Of a stretch of 9,875 nt of DNA, positions 6,937-9,875 are shown piece after piece. Below the pieces are notes generated by a model. That model did no database searches and was not told the origin of the DNA. It saw only the letters and a program-made list of their open reading frames with translations. Each line of letters begins with the position of its first letter. The first letter of the stretch is position 1. Origin of the DNA: JAISFI01 sp031552425 (GTDB taxonomy: Bacteria; Bacteroidota; Bacteroidia; Bacteroidales; Azobacteroidaceae); assembly GCA_031552425.1 (NCBI GenBank), contig JAVBMM010000161.1:1-9875 (forward strand), in the 5' to 3' direction. The position numbers were made by a program, and so were the translations under genes.

Positions 6937-9630
6937 ATGAATTCTATCTCCAACAATATAAAACAACGTCTTTCGCTACGCGAACCTTTGCAGGACGCAT
7001 TGGATATTGTGGCACAACTTACCGATGTGCTTAGCTTACAAAAGATTTCTGCGGATAAAGACGAGGCTACACCGTTTCTTAAAAATGAACTGGCAAAAAT
7101 AAAAGCATTGTATCCTTCCTGTACCAATTTTGAAAGGGATTTTCCATCATTAGCTTTTTCTATTGCCACAGGTGTTGGAAAAACAAGATTAATGGGCGCT
7201 TGTATTGCGTATTTATACCTCAAAAAAGGGATTCGTAACTTTTTCGTATTGGCTCCCAATTTAACCATTTATGAGAAACTAATTGAAGATTTTGGTAATC
7301 CGGCCTATCATAAGTATGTGTTTAATGGTATTTCTGAGTTTGTGCATAATCGCCCTGTAATTATTACTGGAGATAACTATAACCAACAAGGAGCTTTATT
7401 TGCCGAATCGGAAATACGTATTAACATTTTTAATGTTGCCAAATTTAACTCGGAAAACAGAGGTACTAAACAAGGAGGTGTAAGCCTTGCGCCTCGTATC
7501 AAACGTTTATCGGAATACTTGGGGCAATCGTATTGGGAGTACCTTTCCAACCTTGGCGATTTAGTCATTTTGATGGACGAAGCGCATCGTTACCATGCCG
7601 ATGCGTCTAAGAATGCCATCAACGAATTGTGTCCGGTGTTAGGTATAGAACTCACGGCTACGCCGTTCGATGAAAAAGGAAATCAATTCAAAAATGTAGT
7701 ATATGAATACTCTTTGGCTCAAGCTTTAGCTGATGGTAAATTTGTAAAAAATCCGGCTATCGCCACACGTAAGAATTTCAGAAAAGGTTCGTTGACCGAT
7801 GCAGAAGTAGAAATCATTAAATTGGAAGATGCCATAAGCATACATGAAGATACTAAAACGGAATTGGAGGTATATGCCAAGAATAATCAGGTAAAGGTAG
7901 TAAAACCGTTTATTTTGGTTGTTTGTAAAGATATTAACCATGCTATTGATGTCGTGAACAGAATCAATTCTGATGATTTCTATGAAGGAAAATACAAGGG
8001 TAAAGTTCTTCAAATAGACTCATCCACTCGAAGGGAAGAAGATGTTGAAAAACAATTCTTATCATTAGAGAATCCGGATAATGAAATTGAAATTGTTATC
8101 CACGTCAATATGCTGAAAGAAGGTTGGGATGTTACCAACCTCTATACTATTGTCCCTTTACGTGCCGCCAATGCTTCAGTGTTAATCGAACAAACCATTG
8201 GACGTGGTTTGCGCCTTCCATACGAAGGCAAACGTACAGGAGTGGATAAAGTAGATAAACTGACAGTCATTGCCCACGAAAATTTTGAAGCTGTCATTGC
8301 TGCTGCGCAAGACCCGAATTCAGTGTTGAACAAATTAAGTTTTGTGGAAATTTCGGAAGAGGATTTAGCTGAAAAGACGATTATAGTTTCTTCTAAAACT
8401 GTATTAGAACAAAATATTGAAGCGGAACAAAAGACTATTGAGCAAATTCAAGTACCGGAGCAAAAGCAAAAAGCTCAAAACGGCTTGGATGCAAAGCGGG
8501 CAATTATCAACACATTCAACAATCTCAACATTATGCCTGAGGTACGAAAAGTTGATGACTTAAATAAGGAAGAGGTAAAGCGAAAAGTGCTGAAACAGGT
8601 AGAGAAAAGTTTGTCACAAGGACAACTAAACCTCTTTAAAGATGAAATAGTAAAAGAAGCTGAAGCTGTTTACGAAACATTAGTCAAGGAATTCAAGAAG
8701 AACATCATTGAAATACCTCGCATGGACTTGGTGCAAGGTGAGGTCACAGCCGTCTTTCATCCATTTGAATTAGATACTACAGAGTTTACCTATCAGGCTT
8801 TAGACCAGGAAATTCTACGCCTTGAACTAATCGGCGAGCACAAAGTCGAAATATTAAAAGCGAGTTCAAGCGGTTCGTATGGTAATCCGGTTAATTTAAT
8901 TGTTTCAACATTAATAGACTACCCCGAAATTGATTATGATGACAATGCTGCGCTTTTGCATAAATTGGCAGCACAGGCCTATGAGGCTATAGATGGAAAT
9001 TTAAACAATCCGGCAAAAATCAAAGAAGTCATTTTTCAGTTTAAACAAGCCATTGCAGAAAAGATTTATAATCAGATGAAAGCACATTTTGAGCTATCTC
9101 GTCCTGATTATGTGAAGCCCAATGTATTGCCATTTGTAAAAATCGAAGAACATAATTTCTCGGCTTTAATGAATTCGGGCTATAGAGATTACCGCGAAAT
9201 AATTCAACCAACAAACATGATACCAAAATATGTATTTCGTGGATTCGAGAAATCCTGTCATTTGGAATATAAATTTGATAGCAAAACAGAACAGGATTTA
9301 GCGTTTGTTTTAGAGAATGATAAGTCGGTATTGAAATGGTTACGTCCCGCAACCAATCAACTTCGCATTTACTGGGATAATAATTCTAAGCGATACGAAC
9401 CTGATTTTATTGTTGAAACAGAAAATGCTATATATATGATAGAAACCAAAGCTGCAAACGAAATACAAGATACAGATGTATTAGCCAAAAAAGCAGCCGC
9501 TGAAAAATATTGTAAATATGCAACTGAATATACTCTATCGAATGGCAGTAAACCTTTGAAGTATCTATTAATCCCTCATAATCAGGTTACCCGTACTGTT
9601 GGATTGGATTATTTGATTTCTTTGAATTAA
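6937..9630 (+). CDS. Type III restriction Res-like DEAD/DEAH helicase-endonuclease
   Basis: An 897-residue protein joining a superfamily 2 motor to a C-terminal nuclease, as in type III restriction (Res) subunits. Motor motifs: Walker A ATGVGKT at 77-83, DEAH at 214-217, TATP at 240-243, KEGWDV at 394-399, and EQTIGRGLRLP at 418-428. The nuclease core is complete: E785 in a helix, then PD at 822-823, 12 residues, and ETK at 836-838, giving a PD-(D/E)XK active site. In type III enzymes Res hydrolyses ATP, signals along DNA and cuts when complexed with Mod bound to unmodified sites. The length is close to usual Res subunits, and no truncation or frameshift is seen. It is the last gene of the run, 4 bases after the small gene. 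It is separated from mod by the ATPase and small gene, whereas mod and res are normally adjacent. Sampled G+C (47-52% in the motor part) is like the SNF2 gene and unlike the genes just upstream. Confidence 0.96.
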   Translation: MNSISNNIKQRLSLREPLQDALDIVAQLTDVLSLQKISADKDEATPFLKNELAKIKALYPSCTNFERDFPSLAFSIATGVGKTRLMGACIAYLYLKKGIRNFFVLAPNLTIYEKLIEDFGNPAYHKYVFNGISEFVHNRPVIITGDNYNQQGALFAESEIRINIFNVAKFNSENRGTKQGGVSLAPRIKRLSEYLGQSYWEYLSNLGDLVILMDEAHRYHADASKNAINELCPVLGIELTATPFDEKGNQFKNVVYEYSLAQALADGKFVKNPAIATRKNFRKGSLTDAEVEIIKLEDAISIHEDTKTELEVYAKNNQVKVVKPFILVVCKDINHAIDVVNRINSDDFYEGKYKGKVLQIDSSTRREEDVEKQFLSLENPDNEIEIVIHVNMLKEGWDVTNLYTIVPLRAANASVLIEQTIGRGLRLPYEGKRTGVDKVDKLTVIAHENFEAVIAAAQDPNSVLNKLSFVEISEEDLAEKTIIVSSKTVLEQNIEAEQKTIEQIQVPEQKQKAQNGLDAKRAIINTFNNLNIMPEVRKVDDLNKEEVKRKVLKQVEKSLSQGQLNLFKDEIVKEAEAVYETLVKEFKKNIIEIPRMDLVQGEVTAVFHPFELDTTEFTYQALDQEILRLELIGEHKVEILKASSSGSYGNPVNLIVSTLIDYPEIDYDDNAALLHKLAAQAYEAIDGNLNNPAKIKEVIFQFKQAIAEKIYNQMKAHFELSRPDYVKPNVLPFVKIEEHNFSALMNSGYRDYREIIQPTNMIPKYVFRGFEKSCHLEYKFDSKTEQDLAFVLENDKSVLKWLRPATNQLRIYWDNNSKRYEPDFIVETENAIYMIETKAANEIQDTDVLAKKAAAEKYCKYATEYTLSNGSKPLKYLLIPHNQVTRTVGLDYLISLN

Positions 9631-9666
9631 TTCATCGTTCATAAAAAGAGTACAAAGAGATAAAAC

Positions 9667-9875
9667 ATGAAAAAGCATTCGTACAAAGAATTACATAAAG
9701 CAAAATTCCAACAATATGGAATTTTTTCGACTCTCATGCGATTTTCCCTCATTCTTATCCTTTTTTGGCCGTTTCTTTCCGCTTTTGCGCAAGACAGCGC
9801 CAAATACATCACCGTTCAAACATGCATGTTGTCCGGGCCGATATTATTGCAAACACCCGTCTTGAGCGACAGCGT
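9667..9875 (+). CDS. Secreted or surface protein of unknown function, 5' end only
   Basis: An open frame of 69 codons that runs off the window end. It begins MKKHSYKELHKAKF, followed by a signal peptide: a positive stretch ending at M24-R25, a hydrophobic core (FSLILILFWPFLSAF), and a likely signal peptidase I site AFA|QDS after about residue 45. The n-region is long for a signal peptide, so a start at the internal ATG (residue 24, 9736) is possible. The remaining 26 or so residues are too few to name a family. G+C looks higher here than in the ATPase region, and the gene has no evident link to DNA restriction, so it probably marks host sequence beyond the island. It lies 36 bases after res; I see neither a clear terminator nor a TAnnTTTG promoter in that gap. 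Confidence 0.7.
   Translation, partial: MKKHSYKELHKAKFQQYGIFSTLMRFSLILILFWPFLSAFAQDSAKYITVQTCMLSGPILLQTPVLSDS

Larger units (their letters stand above)
256..9630 (+). other. Composite defence operon: regulator remnant, helicase, Mod, ATPase, small effector candidate, Res
   Basis: All genes lie on one strand. The gaps are 7 bases (regulator to helicase ATG), 1, 7, -11 and 4, too small for internal promoters or terminators, so one transcript is likely. The set holds two SF2 motors, one DNA methylase, one ABC-type ATPase and one or two nucleases. A Mod/Res pair is ordinary. The added SNF2 helicase and the ATPase/small-protein pair between mod and res are not part of a classical type III system. 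The right boundary is probably the 36-base gap at 9631-9666, where I see no terminator hairpin. Confidence 0.8.

Noticed and set aside
6900..7268. 122-codon minus-strand open frame at the start of the res gene
   Set aside because: It is antisense to the conserved N-terminal motor region of Res, including Walker A, and shows no domain of its own.
468..9630. Assignment as a complete DISARM or BREX system
   Set aside because: No DUF1998 protein, phospholipase D-type protein, PglZ phosphatase or BrxL/BrxC-like gene is present in the window; only the SNF2 helicase and methylase are shared in kind.
15..9827. 9-base direct repeat AACATGCAT at 15-23 and 9819-9827 as possible attachment sites flanking the island
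   Set aside because: A 9-base match between two stretches of this size is expected by chance fairly often, the right copy lies inside a coding region, and no integrase gene is present.

Overview
The window looks like a chromosomal defence locus from a Bacteroidota (Bacteroidetes) bacterium. The pointers are moderate AT richness, an almost complete lack of Shine-Dalgarno sequences before genes, a TAnnTTTG-type -7 promoter element (228-235), and a broken regulator that resembles short XRE regulators common in that phylum. This assignment is an inference and goes no deeper than phylum.

Layout. Bases 1-255 are non-coding. They hold a perfect 13-bp inverted repeat at the far left (6-18/41-53), then about 130 bases in which I see no gene or convincing signal, then an A-tract and a -7 box just before the first gene. 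Bases 256-460 carry a small HTH (XRE) regulator that reads well only across three frames, so it is a pseudogene or contains base-call errors. From 468 to 9630 five plus-strand genes are packed with gaps of 1, 7 and 4 bases and one 11-base overlap: a SNF2-type helicase (468-3371), a beta-class N6-adenine DNA methyltransferase of the type III Mod kind (3373-5061), an ABC/OLD-like ATPase (5069-6367), a 191-aa protein with a possible PD-(D/E)XK nuclease core (6357-6932), and a type III Res-like helicase-nuclease (6937-9630). After a 36-base gap comes the start of an unrelated-looking secreted protein (9667 to the window end), probably outside the island.

How they may work together. Mod plus Res form a recognisable type III-like restriction-modification pair: Mod would mark self DNA, and Res would translocate on and cut unmodified DNA. 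The SNF2 helicase is an extra motor of the kind seen in DISARM (DrmD) and in extended restriction systems. The ATPase and small protein are translationally coupled, sit between mod and res, and are AT-richer than their neighbours. They look like an inserted two-gene effector cassette, comparable in layout (not in sequence) to PtuA/PtuB of Septu, AriA/AriB of PARIS, or PrrC embedded in a type I restriction locus. The helicase + methylase + ATPase combination recalls the architecture published as Hma, but I cannot confirm membership without searches. The most interesting possibility is a composite system: restriction as the first line, with an ATPase-gated effector as a second.
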